Positions 11,990 to 25,100 of a DNA stretch of 64,000 bases are shown here, one piece after another. Origin of the DNA: Circinella minor (Eukaryota; Mucoromycota; Mucoromycetes; Mucorales; Lichtheimiaceae). Within the stretch, counting starts at the first letter, position 1. Each line of letters opens with the position of its first letter. The notes below the pieces were generated by a model, which was not told where the DNA came from, searched no databases, and was given only the letters and a program-made list of their open reading frames with translations. The position numbers and the translations under genes were made by a program. The stretch lies in NCBI GenBank assembly GCA_016758965.1, contig JAEPRB010000156.1, positions 33,630 through 97,629 on the forward strand. The letters are read 5' to 3'.

Positions 11990-13115
11990 GTTGATATGGT
12001 TTAGAATTACTTTTAAACGAAAGAACCAGAAAAATCGTTCCTTTTGTCACCGAAATAATAGAAAAGAAAAATAAAGAGAACCGTGTTCTGCTTGGCTTCA
12101 AAAGTGGCGCTGTTACTCACTTCCTATCGAGTGACTTTGATTTGCTGTCGTTACCCCGCAACACTTGTCAGGAGAGCTAACAAGCAAAAGTTATGAAATT
12201 TTCAATGCATTGTATCTTGACCTTACTGATATTCTACACATAAAAAGGTGTCAAAATTTTTAGACCAACACACATTATAATGACAGGCTTATCCACAAGA
12301 GTAACACTTATTTAGCCGCTTACATACAGTATTATGATGTGTCCATATTATGTAACACTAAAAATAAATACTTTTCAATTGTCACAACTTCATATGAGCT
12401 ATCGTGCTTACTTGCTGTACGTAACGATACAGTAAAATAAAATCAAAAAAGAAATATTAACTGCGTGTTATTTATGAAAAATTGATCACTTTATATCAAA
12501 GTCATAAGAATTTTCAGGCTGTGTACGTAGACTCATAATAATTATATATATGATATATAGATGGTAGGACAGGAGATAATTACATTATATTGTTACTGAT
12601 CTTTTAGATTTGTAAGTGAGAAGTCTGTTCAGGACGTTGAAAGGAAGATAAAAATAGTATGGCTTTGAATGGCATTTACATATCCCTAAAGAAAGAAAAA
12701 AAAAACCCAGAACCTTTTTATTGATACCTAAATAGATAAATAAAGGAAGCTTTAATTTTTGAACCAATATCGCCACATACTATTATATGCATATATGTAC
12801 TTATACACACGAATGATTATGTTATGAGTGAGAAAACAAATAATACAATTAATGTATATATCTAGTCACTACTATGTACATAGCTTATAGCATTCCTACT
12901 ACCTACTGGCAGTTTATTAAACTAGGTTATTATTATCCTTCACCATTAAATTTTTACTTTAAATATAAATTCTTATACAATACTATTACTCAACCTTTAG
13001 TTTATTATATTACAAAGATAAATCACTTAGAAAGCATTGTAATAATACTTAAAATCACATGCAACATTATTCTGTTTGTATATATATTATTTATTTATTT
13101 ATTTTTTTAAAAAAA
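11990..13115. other. Intergenic, NAA15 promoter side
   Basis: About 1.1 kb upstream of NAA15, AT-rich. Several short ORFs (for example 12585-12776, 12874-13110) have compositions expected of random AT-rich DNA. No RNA gene or protein-coding region is supported. Confidence 0.5.
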
Positions 13116-14946
13116 GCCAATGTATCAGTAAGTTGTGTGAATTTCAAACAACCCGACAGGAAGCACGACGAGAACGTTCATTGGCAAAGCTTCCCAAAAA
13201 AAGTATTATTTATTCCCTCAGAAGCACGTGTATGTTGATCCCAAATGACGCGTTATCAAATAGGAACGGATGAGAATGTAGTCTTGCCAAACATTATTCT
13301 TGCCACGCCATCTTGCCAAATGTTATCCTTGCCATGATTCTATACCCATCATCAATTACCCGCCAGCAATTGAGACTTGCATCCTGCAACACCACGCACT
13401 TGTATTACCCTCCTCGAGAATACATGTATAGTCTCCTTTAGGTCATACTATACTGGTTTATAATAAATCTCCCAAGTGTCCAAATCACATCCCTCACCAA
13501 CATTATATGGAGCGCAAGATCCAGCTTGTTAACATACTTCTGGTTTTGTTTGTACCTTGGTTCCAACAACTATCACTGATTTTGACACTATCGCTCGATA
13601 TTGGTTTGACCAGAACCATATCAATTGGTACGCTTGGACAGAATCGAACGAAATCGCAGGAGGTACAAAATGGGTTCACCAGGTTGCTTGAGGATTACTT
13701 TCATCCAGGCCAATTGTGACAACCTTTCAACTTGAATCCAAAAGCCAAGTCACCGTCATCCAGTTGATAATTTAAACCACACCAAATACAAAGGTCCATG
13801 TCACTGATGGGATCATCCACCCGTTGGAATAAGTAGATACCTTGTTAAAAAAGGAAATATGACAGGCATTGCTGCCACTGGATGAAACTTTGCCTTGTAC
13901 TAACGTTTCACCTACCCAGTTAAAATGGGCGTATCCGTAAGGCATTAGTGAACCGAAAGCACGTGAATTATCAACTATGGTTGAAATGATTTGACAATGC
14001 TGTCACTGCTGAGCAAATGCCTGGTAACAAATAGTAAAACCCGAGTCTTGTTGGTCTTTCACAAAATTAAAAGCGTGTACTGCTAGCAACCAGCACAACA
14101 AACTTCCTTCTTTTGTAAAATATGGAGAGAAAAAAAAAAACGATCGTTATTTGCAGCAACGGGTTGTTCAACCATGACAACCGTTCAAACTGAAGGATTG
14201 TAGCCAACTTAAAAAAGTTGCTGAAGAAAGATTGTTGCAGCATCTAACTTCATTCTTAACAATACACAACAGTACGGAATGCCTTGAAAGAACATTCTCC
14301 AATAAAAAGACTCACCATTAAAGTAACTAAATCCCTTTCACATGCATACTTGGATTTCACTCTTTCCATTGAAGCTTGTATACCATAATCAGCTCAATTT
14401 TCCTTCCTTGTTATTCCCAAAAAAAAGAAAAACAAGGTGTACCAATGGAAAACGTCAATAATCCGAACATGTCAAGCTTACGAAAAGAGTTGAAACCGAA
14501 TTTGTCAAGGAACAAGAGACATGTCCAAGAACAATCGTTTCAAAAGAACCGTTTGGGTAATGAAAGTTATATTATCATTCGAACCAAGCAGCATTCGTAA
14601 AATAATACAAACACAATCATAAGTTGGAAAAAAGTTCCAAACCTCTTTTTTTCTCCAAAAACCTATAAAGCGACTAACCACAAGTCAAAGAAAAAAAAGG
14701 CTGCTGTTTTTTTTTTCTCAAAAGTTAAGGAAAAGAGGCGGCAATTAAGAAATCACCTGAAACTTTTTTCCTGGTTCTTTACCAAAAATTAACCCTAAGG
14801 TTAAGACTGCATGCTAGTTTCTTTTCTTGTCAGGAAAAAAAAAACGACGCGCATAATATGGTAAGGTAGACTCCAGAACCATGGAAAGAAGTAAAGAAAA
14901 GAAGAAGAGACTTTTCATTTTTTCACTCGACTGCGCATTTTTTATA
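13116..14946 (+). repeat. Copy A of a 1,831-bp dispersed inverted repeat
   Basis: This segment is the reverse complement of 35104-36934 with the same length (1,831 bp) and only scattered substitutions. Both edges are sharp: one end begins GCCAATGTATCAG, the other ends CTGCGCATTTTTTATA, and sequence outside is unrelated. The equal endpoints indicate one transposed or duplicated unit, not random truncations. The two ends share no terminal inverted repeat, and I see no clear target-site duplication. A tRNA-3'-end-like stretch is at 13471-13499. An open phase near 13540-13680 contains DTIARYWFDQNHINWYAW, which may be a decayed coding remnant, but stops interrupt it in both copies. The class is unknown: candidates are a non-autonomous retroelement or a segment copied by an unseen element. 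Confidence 0.85.
13471..13499 (+). other. tRNA 3'-end-like segment inside repeat copy A (degraded)
   Basis: It reads CCCAAGTGTCCAAATC then CATCCCTCACCA. Copy B preserves a perfect B-box (GTTCGAATCC) at the matching place, followed by an encoded CCA. No matching 5' acceptor strand or D-arm lies in the preceding 75 nt, so this is not a functional tRNA gene. On the opposite strand it looks like a primer-binding site (TGGTGAGGGATGGG). Confidence 0.4.
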
Positions 14947-17084
14947 AAAATTCATCTGCCGCAGTAAAGAAAAAAAAAATTAGGCGCCAGTTTTCCTCCA
15001 TGCTGGACACGTTTAATTTGGTCCTGAAGGGATATTAATTCAAAAATCGGGGGATTACTAAAACCCCAATGGGTTATCAAGCGCATTGAAAATAATGCCT
15101 CAACTTCCTTTGATGAACGTTACGAAAAAAAGCTTAGAGAGTGCTCTATACATCTCTGTATGCCGATGAAACTCAACATCCTGAATAAAAGTTTACAAAA
15201 GCAAGTCTGTATCATAACTCTTACATGTGAATACGATACAATATATATAGGTATATAAATATAATAAATACGTATTATGAAAATAAAATCGGGTTATCTT
15301 CTTGGAATTTTTATTACAAAGGTACAATGAGGCCTGGGCTCAAACAGTTATTTAATGCAAGAGTTGGTACGGATGCTACGTTATTTATTGCCGAACGGCT
15401 AACAATAGAAAATCTCGGAACGGAACTCCCTTCACAACGGATCGTGAACGGGAACAAGTAAAAGACATATTGGTCTAATCTCTTATTAAAGTCTTTTGTC
15501 TATAATTATAAGTTATACATATATTTAATATGTTCGTATTGGTTTGATTGGTAAAAGAGTTTAGAAAGGTGTATAAAGGAGAACGGAGTGTAATAGAAGC
15601 ATTCTATATGTGTATTATCTCTGTTTATGTTTTATCCTCTGTAAATAGACATCTACTTGAACATGATATAAGATGTGTATAAATTACTCTTTTCTTTTAT
15701 CTTTTTCGTATACTTTTTTTAAGCTTACATAGCTACTTTAATACTGACTCGATCTCATAAAACGCGTCATCATCGTAGCAAATAAATTAAAACCAACGAC
15801 ATCGATGTTAACCCATGCAGCTATGGCGTACACGTAAAGTCTAAGCGCTATCAGGATAGCAATTCTACATTCAATAAAAATGGGAACAAGGTATATCAGT
15901 TCAAATTAAGAGACTCTAAACTAGTGTAAATTATGAAAATATATAATTCGGTAACGGTAGAAGATAAATAGACTATGCAGATGAGATGTATAAATATGAG
16001 TTAGATAACAAAAAGATACATTGGCTGTTTTGCGTATTTTGTGGTTCTTCATTTTGTTGTTACTGGGCCGATAATCTGGGTGACCAATTCTCTACATAAT
16101 GTTGTTACAATATTTTTATTACTCGTCCGGTCGATATCTATATATACCTGTACTCAAGGATGCTGAGATACAAGAAAGTGACATTGGCTCTCATAAAGAA
16201 TTCTAAACTACAAAAATAAAGGAATAATTTGGAAATACAAAATTACATATAAGATAGAACTATGTTATGCTAGCTATAAATGCCTACGCGCTATTAAAAT
16301 GAATTTTCATTAGCATGATGATTTTATTATTATTATTGTCAATAGTAGTGGTATTATAGGCTCCAGCAATGAGCCATTTTTTTAAAGCTTGCTATAATAA
16401 TCATCGTAACATTTGTTGTCAAAATGATTAAAACCAAAATATGTAAACTGTTGTCATGATAAGTTTACTTGTATCTTTATATATAAAAGAAAGTTTATTT
16501 TCTTATAATAGACTGATGTGATATAAGAGATGAAATAATAATATTCAAGCGAATAATGACCTAGAACTTGTTAGTGGTAGATTAAAGCAAAGCAAGCCCG
16601 ACAAAACGATGCGCAATTTTTTTTTAAGCATCAGCCCCAAATTTTCCAGAGAATTTGGACTGTTCTCTTGTCGACAACCAACTTTCAACCTCTTTTACAG
16701 TAGCCAAAGTGAAAAGGTAAAGAAAAAACGTTTGTTTACTATAACGAACTTGAAAGAAAACAGGATTCTTTGTTTTTTTTTTCATTGTTTCTTTTATTAT
16801 CAAAATAAACTTGTTTGGAGAAAAAAGTTCTGGCATTTGATCATTGTATATTATCTTTGCAACAACAACAATAAAGTAAAAATAATCAGATGACAGCCAA
16901 TCCTCGGCCTGTCAATAAACTATTCACACCATTAATGATAAATGTTGGACAAAGAAATTGAAGGAGAAGAAAGATCGTATTCTTTTGATTGTGAAAAAAA
17001 TACTAAAAAAATATTTGAATTGTATATATAGGTTACTCGAACAAACCAAATCGAAACCGGAATCGACTGGTAAAAAACCCAAGA
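14947..17084. other. Intergenic, between repeat copy A and CK2 beta
   Basis: About 2.1 kb with no protein gene supported. A relatively GC-richer island at about 15325-15460 stands out from its surroundings but has no open frame or recognisable RNA fold. The stretch just before 17084 should contain the CK2 beta promoter and 5' untranslated exon. Confidence 0.45.
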
Positions 17085-18118
17085 GTAAGTGAATAATATA
17101 TATACATATATATTGTCGACAAGGATATAATACATGCTAAGAAGGAAAAGGAGAATATATATTAATATATGTATTAAATAAATTATCAAATAATGATTAT
17201 AAAAATTAGTGGATGACATGAGCAGTGGAACAGAAAGCGATTATGCAAAGTATTGGATTGATTGGTTCTTAGAAACCAAAGGCAATGAATACTTTTGTGA
17301 AGTGGACGAAGATTACATCTTGGATCGATTCAATTTAACCGGTTTAAGTCAAGAAGTACAACAATACTATGCAGAGGCATTGGATATGATCACTGATAAT
17401 TTAGGTAAGAAGACTGAAAAAATAAATTAGTTGTTGTTGTTGCTAATTATATGTGTTATGTATATTAGAAGAAGATTCTTTGAGCGATAAAGCACGAGAA
17501 CAAATTGAAAAGGCAGCACGACATTTGTACGGTTTAATCCATGCTCGTTTCGTGATCACGACGCGCGGTCTTGCCAAAATGGTAAACTGTTTTTAAGTTT
17601 AGAGAAATAAGAATTAATGTTAATGATAAGTAATTAATCAAGGATAATGATGATCAATGATATATTAGCTTGACAAGTATAAGAAAGCAGATTTCGGTCG
17701 TTGTCCTCGTGTCCTTTGTAATTTACAACCACTTTTACCAGTTGGACTATCTGATGTTCCGTTGACAAAAACGGTCAAATTGTATTGTCCACGTTGTGAG
17801 GATATCTATAATCCTAAATCCAGTCGACATGCATCGATTGATGGTGCTTATTTTGGTACATCATTCCCACATATGTTATTCCAGGTTCATCCAGCTTATA
17901 TGCCTACTAAATCAATTGAACGATATGAGCCTCGTATTTTTGGCTTTAAGATCCATGATATTGCAGAACAACATCGATGGCAAGATCGTGCACGTGAAGA
18001 GTTTCAATGTAAACTTAAAGAAGATGAAGATAAATCAAAACTATCAACTACACGTCAACAACAACCTCGATTAGTTGCTACCACACCATCATCTCAAAAG
18101 GTTGAAAGAGGAAATTAA
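17084..18118 (+). CDS. CKB1: Casein kinase II regulatory (beta) subunit, 4 coding segments
   Basis: Coding segments are 17084 (a single A), 17210-17404, 17469-17581 and 17669-18118, about 252 residues. CK2 beta dimerises through a zinc finger and docks two catalytic subunits in nucleus and cytosol. Signatures are [21 protein letters not shown], the acidic loop [32 protein letters not shown], and zinc cysteines at about 115, 120, 143 and 146 with the family spacing (CPRVLC ... YCPRC). [15 protein letters not shown] and the [16 protein letters not shown] tail follow. The preferred start is split by an intron: ...AAGA at 17084, donor GTAAGT, acceptor TTAG, then TGGATGAC, giving M-D-D-M-S-S-G. 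If that intron is not used, translation can begin at the in-exon ATG at 17218 and lose three residues. The C-terminus is Gln/Ser-rich and disordered. Confidence 0.93.
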
Positions 18119-18565
18119 TAATGTTTATTCAATAAAAAAAAAAGGATACGTACTGTGCTTATAAATATATATGTAAAGAAAAAAAGAAATACAACTTCAA
18201 TTTATTCATCATTCCCAATCTCTCTTTCATATTTCGTTATTCATCCTATTTCTCTCATATACTCTTCTCTCCATTCTTTCTCTGCCTTTTCTCTCTCTCT
18301 CTTTATTTCTCTTTTACTTTTTTTTTTTTTTTTGTTTTTATTAAAATAAAAAAAAAAACATATACAAAGTTATTATTACAAGTAGTTATTTTCATATTAA
18401 AGAAGAAAAATGATAAAAAGATAATTTTATCTTTCTAACCCAACAAATCTAATTTTAGCTGTTAGTCGAATAGATAAATTAGGAATATTTTTTTGCCATA
18501 AACATAACTTTTTTTTTTCTTAGTGGTGAGATAGAAAGAGAGAATAACACTTTAATTTATATTCA
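18119..18565. other. Intergenic between CK2 beta and SNF1 beta subunit
   Basis: A 447-bp spacer between two same-strand genes. It contains a long CT-rich stretch (18200-18345) ending in a T run, then A/T-rich DNA before the next start codon. It probably carries the 3' end of one gene and the promoter of the next. No gene of its own is seen. Confidence 0.55.
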
Positions 18566-20258
18566 ATGGGCAACTCAAATTCAACTGAAAATAACTCTAA
18601 TACCGAGACCAAACGAGAAAATAATAATACAGAATCTCGTCACGACAACAGCGACAATAATAATAATAATGAGCCAGCCGTACTTTCCTCTTCTTCTGGA
18701 TATCAACTAGAAAAGACATCGCCAGCACCACCTGCCATTGTTACAACCGAAGCTTCATCGTCACATCATAGACATGTTCCTTTTCGATTATCCGTAACAA
18801 CCGTTCCTGATGAAGATAATAGTGCTCCAGCCTCAGCAACAAGTGAAACAGCACCTCCATTATCTTTTCAACAAAATGACCAACCTTCTTCAGTAATTAC
18901 ACCGACAACAAATACCCCAACAACAACTACAAGAACAACAGCGACACCAACAAATATGACTAATACAACAACACCTACTCAAGCAGTACCATTATCAACA
19001 GGAAGATCAGGCTGGGTATCAAGTACAGGGAATACAAGTCCATGGTATGGTGGATCGTTATCCTCTTCTGCTTCATCACATCATCGAAGTGATTCAGTTC
19101 GTGGACCTTATTATCGTACTCGAGGTATGAGTATTAATCGAGAACAAGAAATAGAAGAAGAACAATCTCAGTCATCATCACAACAACAGTCATCATCACA
19201 ACGCTTAAATCGGAACAGAAGCCTTGTCCAACATTCAAAAGGTATAATATAGTTCCCAATTTAAATATATAAACGAAGGATATATATATATATTATTAAT
19301 GCAGGTACCATACATTGTAATATTATAGCAGGAATACCTACAATGATTAGTTGGTCACAAGGAGGAAATAACGTTTATGTTACTGGTACATTTAATGGAT
19401 GGAAACATAAAATTAAACTTGTCAAGAGGTAAAAAATAATAATAATAATAATAGGAAAAATGATTTAATGGATTATTTTTAGCACACAGGATTTTGCGAC
19501 GGTTTTAGAACTACCACCTGGAACACATCGATTAAAATTTATTGTTGATGATGAATGGAAATGCTCTAATGAAATGGAAACTGCTACTGATCCGGACGGA
19601 AACCTTGTAAATTATCTACAAGTTATTGATGATGAAAATGAAGATGCTATTGAAGAGCTTGGAGGTGGAAGTGGTATAGATCGAGGTAAAATTATCATTG
19701 AGAAAATGGTCGTTTGAATAACTGTATTTTTATGTTGTTATCATTTCTAAACATATATATCATGTATATTGATATAATATTAGTTGATACTCGATCAAGA
19801 TCATCCACACCAACAAGTGAATATACATCTGAAATTCCACCTGACCTTTTAGCACTTGCACAATCTTTGTCTACAGAAGAAGGTCAAGGAGAAAATAATG
19901 CCAATGTAGAATGGGATCAACAACAACAACCACCCTCATTACCTCCTCATTTGGAAAAAGTCTTACTAAATTCACAAAATTTAAGTGATGAAGACAATTC
20001 CGTATTACCTGAACCAAACCATGTTACTTTGAATCATTTATATGCAAGTTCTATCAAAGATAATGTGATGGCTTTATCAACTACTACACGGTATCGTAAA
20101 AAGGTAAGAAAATGAAAAAGGGAATGGGGGTTTTTTTTTTATTGTACAAGAAAGAGAATAATCAAGGTATTCACTCATATATGAATATATAATAATAATA
20201 ATAATAATAATAGTATGTTACAACAATGTATTATCGACCGGTATTTCCAAAGCAATAA
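18566..20258 (+). CDS. SNF1/AMPK kinase beta subunit (Sip2/Gal83 type), 5 exons
   Basis: Exons 18566-19241, 19305-19428, 19483-19685, 19784-20103 and 20214-20258 give about 455 residues. Beta subunits scaffold the SNF1/AMPK kinase alpha and gamma subunits and control its location. The N-terminus MGNSNST is a good N-myristoylation site. Residues about 8-220 are Ser/Thr/Asn/Gln-rich and disordered. The glycogen-binding CBM48 domain (about 240-320) has GGNNVYVTGTFNGW, PPGTHRLKFIVDDEWKCS and TATDPDGNLVNYL. The ASC domain ends in KKYVTTMYYRPVFPKQ, whose core is on a 45-nt last exon. Exon 2 has two in-frame acceptors 24 nt apart (exon start 19305, or 19329 after TTATAG). The second would remove eight residues (GTIHCNII region) and give a junction closer to other family members. 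Confidence 0.93.
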
Positions 20259-20344
20259 TAATAATAAAGAAAAGGGATGAAGAAGAATAAATAAAGATAA
20301 TATACAAAGAAAAAAAAAAAGAAAAGGAACTATTATTATTAATA

Positions 20345-22144
20345 TTACAAATTAAAATATTCAATAATATTTTTCATTCCTCCAGACCCTTTTTGAGAAT
20401 AGTCCGTCCATTCTTCAATTGTATCAGTATTTGTTCTTTCAACATCTTCTTCATTCATCCAATACTGTGTATTTTCCTTGAGTTCTTCTATTCGCCGATG
20501 AATACGATCATCCACAATTCTTCCAGTAAAACTACTTCGTCGAGCACATACACCTGGTTTACCGGCAATGAAAAGGTCTGCACGGATGGCCATCAGCTTA
20601 TCAATAATTCCTAAAACACCACTATCATGACCAGCTAAATCTTTTGAAATCGGTAACACAGTCCAATTTCCAGGAGGCTTAATATTATTTTCTTCTTTTG
20701 ACATCACCTCAGTTTCCAGACTTGTCACCGTGATTTGAAAATGTGTATAAAGATACTGAATAGCTTGATGATGATAAATAGTTAAAGAATTGGGTGAGAA
20801 AGAAGCTGAGACAGGCATAAACCCAGCTTCACCTTCATAATTTTGTGTCTCAGTGGTGTTGTCCGATACTGTTTTGTCCACAAAGGATTGGTCAAATAAA
20901 TGTGGATAATCCGTCAATAAGAAAAATGTAGGTTTTGTTCCTAGTTGTTCTGCACGAGTTTTAATCAAGTCACCTAAAGATTCTGCACAGGGTAATAGCG
21001 CATCTGCAGGTTCAGCGCGTTCTGTTCGCCAATGAACAGCTAAATAAGGAGATAATTCAGTGGATAATTTATCTGCAATATCTGTTATACGTTCATTGTA
21101 AGGAATAGGTTTTTCTGATGCTGGGTTTTGAATAAATGGGAACCTGTTATAAAATACCATTGTTATGTCAGTATATAAAGGGGGCGTTTTTTTATGATTG
21201 GCTTTTATACTCTTATTGTTTCAAAAATAAAAAAAGCCCGCTTTCTATCCTTATCTTCCCTCTTTTTTTTTTTTTTTTTTTTTTTACCTTCGGTCATAGT
21301 AAACACTCATTACTTCAGGTACATCATTATCATCTTCTACTTTGAATTCGTTATCATTTTCTTCTTCTTCTTTGCCAGCAAAGAATTCATAGAGAATTCG
21401 TTGATATTTTTTTCGTCGGCGAATATTACCACTATCGTGAAGATAAATTGATTTTTCATGCCACTGTGTAAAATCCATTAAAGGTGCAAAACAATTATCG
21501 GTTTCACCAATTTGTTTATGGTCTGCACTAAGGTGAACATGGAAAGTTTGTGATGTTACAGGGAACCCAACTGCTTTACGCTCCTTCATCCAAGATGTAA
21601 AATTTCTCAAAGGAATATGTTGAAAGTGTTCTTGATTTTCTTCAGCCCATGTATTTGAATAATAAAATGTAAAGTCATGATCTAAACAAGCACCTAATCG
21701 TGACCCTCCAACATTAGGAAGTACAATGGTACGATTAAGCATTCCAGCCATGAACGCAAGTTGTCTTAAATGCATTTGTGCTTTGCTTTCTATTATTTTA
21801 TAATCATTATCATTCATTGATTATTAATTTTGCTTTATATACGTTATTCATGTAATACATGTGAATAAGTTATTTTTACCTTGTTCCATAATAAATACTG
21901 GAAGCATGAACCTGCATGGGCCTCCACAGTATTTAAGGTCAATATTTTCTAATAACTTGGCTATTCGAGGATCATTTCGATCATAAGAAGCCGGTTGAAA
22001 TACAGATTTTTGATTTTGTTGTGTTGTTGAATGTAATGGGAATAATGGTGAATCATTTGTTGAATGCCATCGATAAATGAGTCCCGTTATACTGACTAGT
22101 ACAAGTGATAATAAAGCAAGCCGCAGTCTTTGATAGGTAAACAT
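20345..22144 (-). CDS. O-fucosyltransferase-like type II membrane protein (3 exons)
   Basis: Exons 22144-21880, 21789-21288 and 21143-20345 give about 521 residues. The N-terminus MFTYQRLRLALLSLVLVSIT is a short cytosolic tail plus a signal-anchor helix, as in Golgi/ER glycosyltransferases. Features consistent with the GDP-fucose protein O-fucosyltransferase superfamily are QMHLRQLAFMAGMLNRTIVLP with NVGGSR (about 95-125), the luminal block YLAVHWRTERAEPADAL (HWR corresponds to the conserved arginine motif), and the C-terminal DLFIAGKPGVCARRSSFTGRI, where the SSFTGR pattern resembles the nucleotide-sugar site. Several NxS/T sequons are present. An in-frame upstream ATG at 22246 would add a Phe/Lys-rich 34-residue extension that looks like untranslated leader, so 22144 is preferred. 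Acceptor substrate and exact family are not determinable. Confidence 0.72.
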
Positions 22145-25100
22145 ATACTTATATGAATGTGTGTAAAGAAAAAGAAGAATGAAAAAACGAGAAAGAAAGA
22201 AAAAAAAACGTTTTGGTCTAGAAAAAAAGAAACTAAAAAGTTTCATTTTTCCATGTTGATTACTATTGATTTATAATTATGGATAGTAACTGCTACTAAG
22301 GTTACAAGGTTAGTTTTTAAAAAGTAGTAACCAATTTTGGAAAGGTAAATTATCTTGGCAACATTATTATTCTCTGAGTGAAAATAAATAAACTAAAGTA
22401 AATGTTTATATGGAAGAAATAAACTAATCAAGTAGTAAAAATATTTTTTTTTTATTATGCATTTTGTTTGTTGTACTGCAAATATGCTTGGTCTTATCAT
22501 TGCAAAAAAAAAAAAAAGCAACAATCGGTGCTTCCGTGTTAATGTCGATCTTCTCAAAAGGACGATCACATTTGTTTGTACTACCTTCCCTCTTCTTATA
22601 ATTCTATTTCACCCTTTACCTAGAAAAAAAAAAGACCGCCGTCAATACTGTAATTTTAATCCTGAAAATGATGTTAAAAAAGATGCTATTTCTGTGAAAC
22701 CGCCTCTTCTTTTATCCCTTCTGGTTTTTTATATGTATAATATTACCTTTCTTTTGGTTTACCCTTGAAAAAAAAAAAAAGATGTGAGTCTTTTTCATGT
22801 TGTTACTCTATTCCATTTTTAATTCGTAATGTTATTATTAGACATACGTATTAAGATAAATATACATGCTGCACAAATCACAACACATGAAACCCTCACG
22901 CTCTTCTCATAACTTATTATATTATACTTTATTACGTGCTATAACATGTTTTGGACTAATGAGATAATATAAATAATAAAAACAACACCATATTTATAAT
23001 AAATAAAAGAGTTATTTAATGATGCTTGTTTAAATAATAAAAGAAACTTCCAGTATATTTATAAACTATACAAAATTTCATTTTATCTTAATTATTTCAT
23101 TAATTAAACAACATAATAAAAATGAGAGAGCACAGACTCAATATATTAGAAACCCAAGATGGCGGTACGGAGAGGGGAACATGATCATGTAAAAATTCTC
23201 CCATATTCTGTGTAACAATAATGACAATGCAATGAAACAATCATTATCATCTTATATCAGATGATGATTACATTTCTTTTTTTTTGTGGATGCCAGTACG
23301 TAGCGGAATTTTTTTAAGTTTTCTTGGAGCGTTACATAAGATAATATTCTTTTCTTAAACTCTTTTTTTTTTTTCCTCCTTGCAACATCCTTCTCCCGAA
23401 CATTGATGTGTACGAATGATACTTTCTTTTATCCACCCTTATATAATAATAGTTTCGTGTAGTGCTGCTTTGCTTTTTTTTTGTTATATTAGCTCCTGTT
23501 TTTGTTTAAATAATTTATTATGTAGCATCATGGGGAATCATTACATAAGTAATATGGTAATACGTGATGATATAATGTATATGCAAAAATTATCTTGTTA
23601 ATACTTTAGTATAATAACATGGTCATTTATTATATAATATTTTTAACTTGAACTTACATTGGAAACAGGATGGAAGAAATGCACATGGTACATATCTATA
23701 CCTAATATACTTCTGAGTATAATAGAAAATCATTGTACCTAAAAAAAAAAAAATCGTGATACGTACAGGAGGTCGAATAAAAATGGTCACTATAACGGTA
23801 GCTAGTTATTCTTATAGGTAACAATGGATAGTGAACTTAATACTATCAAAATTTGTGAATTTTTTGCTTCTCATACATTGCTTTATTTAGAAAAATTGCG
23901 TAAAGATGTATTATAAATATTAGAAAAATTTTATATAGACCTGTGTCTAAGTTTAGTATAAAAATGTGAATAAATTATTCATGCAACTTCAATAAATTAC
24001 AGAGGGTTCCCGTTCATTTTTTTTTTTTTTTTGTGAAAATCATAGGATGTAAAAATTAGTGGATACCAAGTATATATTTAAATACTTCAACTCACTCTGT
24101 CTTTTAAAATATCTAATAAATAAACTGTAAATGTATGTCCCTGTTCTCAATAATGTTTTTATAACTATATTTGAACACGTACCTCATAACCTTTTTCTTT
24201 TCTACGTAATCTCTCTATATTATCACTCTATATAAACCAAAATAACAGCAACTAAATCAAACATTGGTTTAACAGCTGAACAATACGCTATTCTGGCCGA
24301 GAAGAAAAGATTTCTTCCATAAACCATGACAAACCGATTACTGACATTGTGAGCTAAAAATGAATTTAACCTGTTTATTAAGGCACCTAAAATTAGCACG
24401 ATACGTAAATACGTATCCAAAAATGTAAAGCGAGAAAGACAAGAAACAAAATAAACATTCTATAAGCTTCTATGAAAAAATCCGTAAGAGGCGGGCGTAA
24501 CAAAAAAGCAGCCTACTATCCTGTGTAATAATCTAATTGTAATCCTTATATTTATCACATGAATATTTATTTTTTTTCTCTACGTATCCGTTCAGCACTC
24601 AATCCTTCTAGCTGCTATAAAATTGAAATAAACGGGGGTATTGAAAATGTTGTTATGTTATTTTTACATATTTTTGGTGAAGTTATAATGAGGTGTGAAA
24701 AGCAACTTATATGTAATTAACGGGGACCCCCCTGTATTTGATCATTTCAAATTTTGATGCTCTTGTAAAATTAAAGGTATATGTACACTTAATTTTATTA
24801 TCACGTAAGAAAAAGAATTCACAAAAACTGAAAGTAGTACGTAATAAGAAATATAACTTGGAGGCAATCGTTTAATATATAATCTATTTACATCAAATCA
24901 ACAGTGTAAGATATTTTATTTTAAAATATATTATCCAATGAATTAACTGCTACTTTAAATACGTAGCAACAAACATAATGTAAGGAAAATGTCTTTATAA
25001 AGAGATATATATTGGAGTAATGATAAGTTGAACACAGTTCTTTTGATATATACCCTCATTCTTCTCTTTTTAAAGTTAAACACGCTGAGTCATATATACG

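Noticed and set aside
13400..13500. A tRNA gene inside repeat copy A
   Set aside because: Only a 3' half-like piece exists. The T-stem pairs poorly, no D-arm or matching 5' acceptor strand is present, and CCA is encoded.
14376..14600. 74-codon ORF in repeat copy A as a gene
   Set aside because: Part of the repeat, with no homolog recognised; the segment from MENVNNPNMSS is short and unsupported.
22145..22246. Longer start of the fucosyltransferase-like protein at 22246
   Set aside because: The added 34 residues are Phe/Lys/Arg-rich translation of a pyrimidine-rich leader, whereas the ATG at 22144 directly precedes a normal signal anchor.
22457..22768. 103-codon ORF in the gene desert
   Set aside because: Composition follows A/T runs, no conserved features, no splice context.
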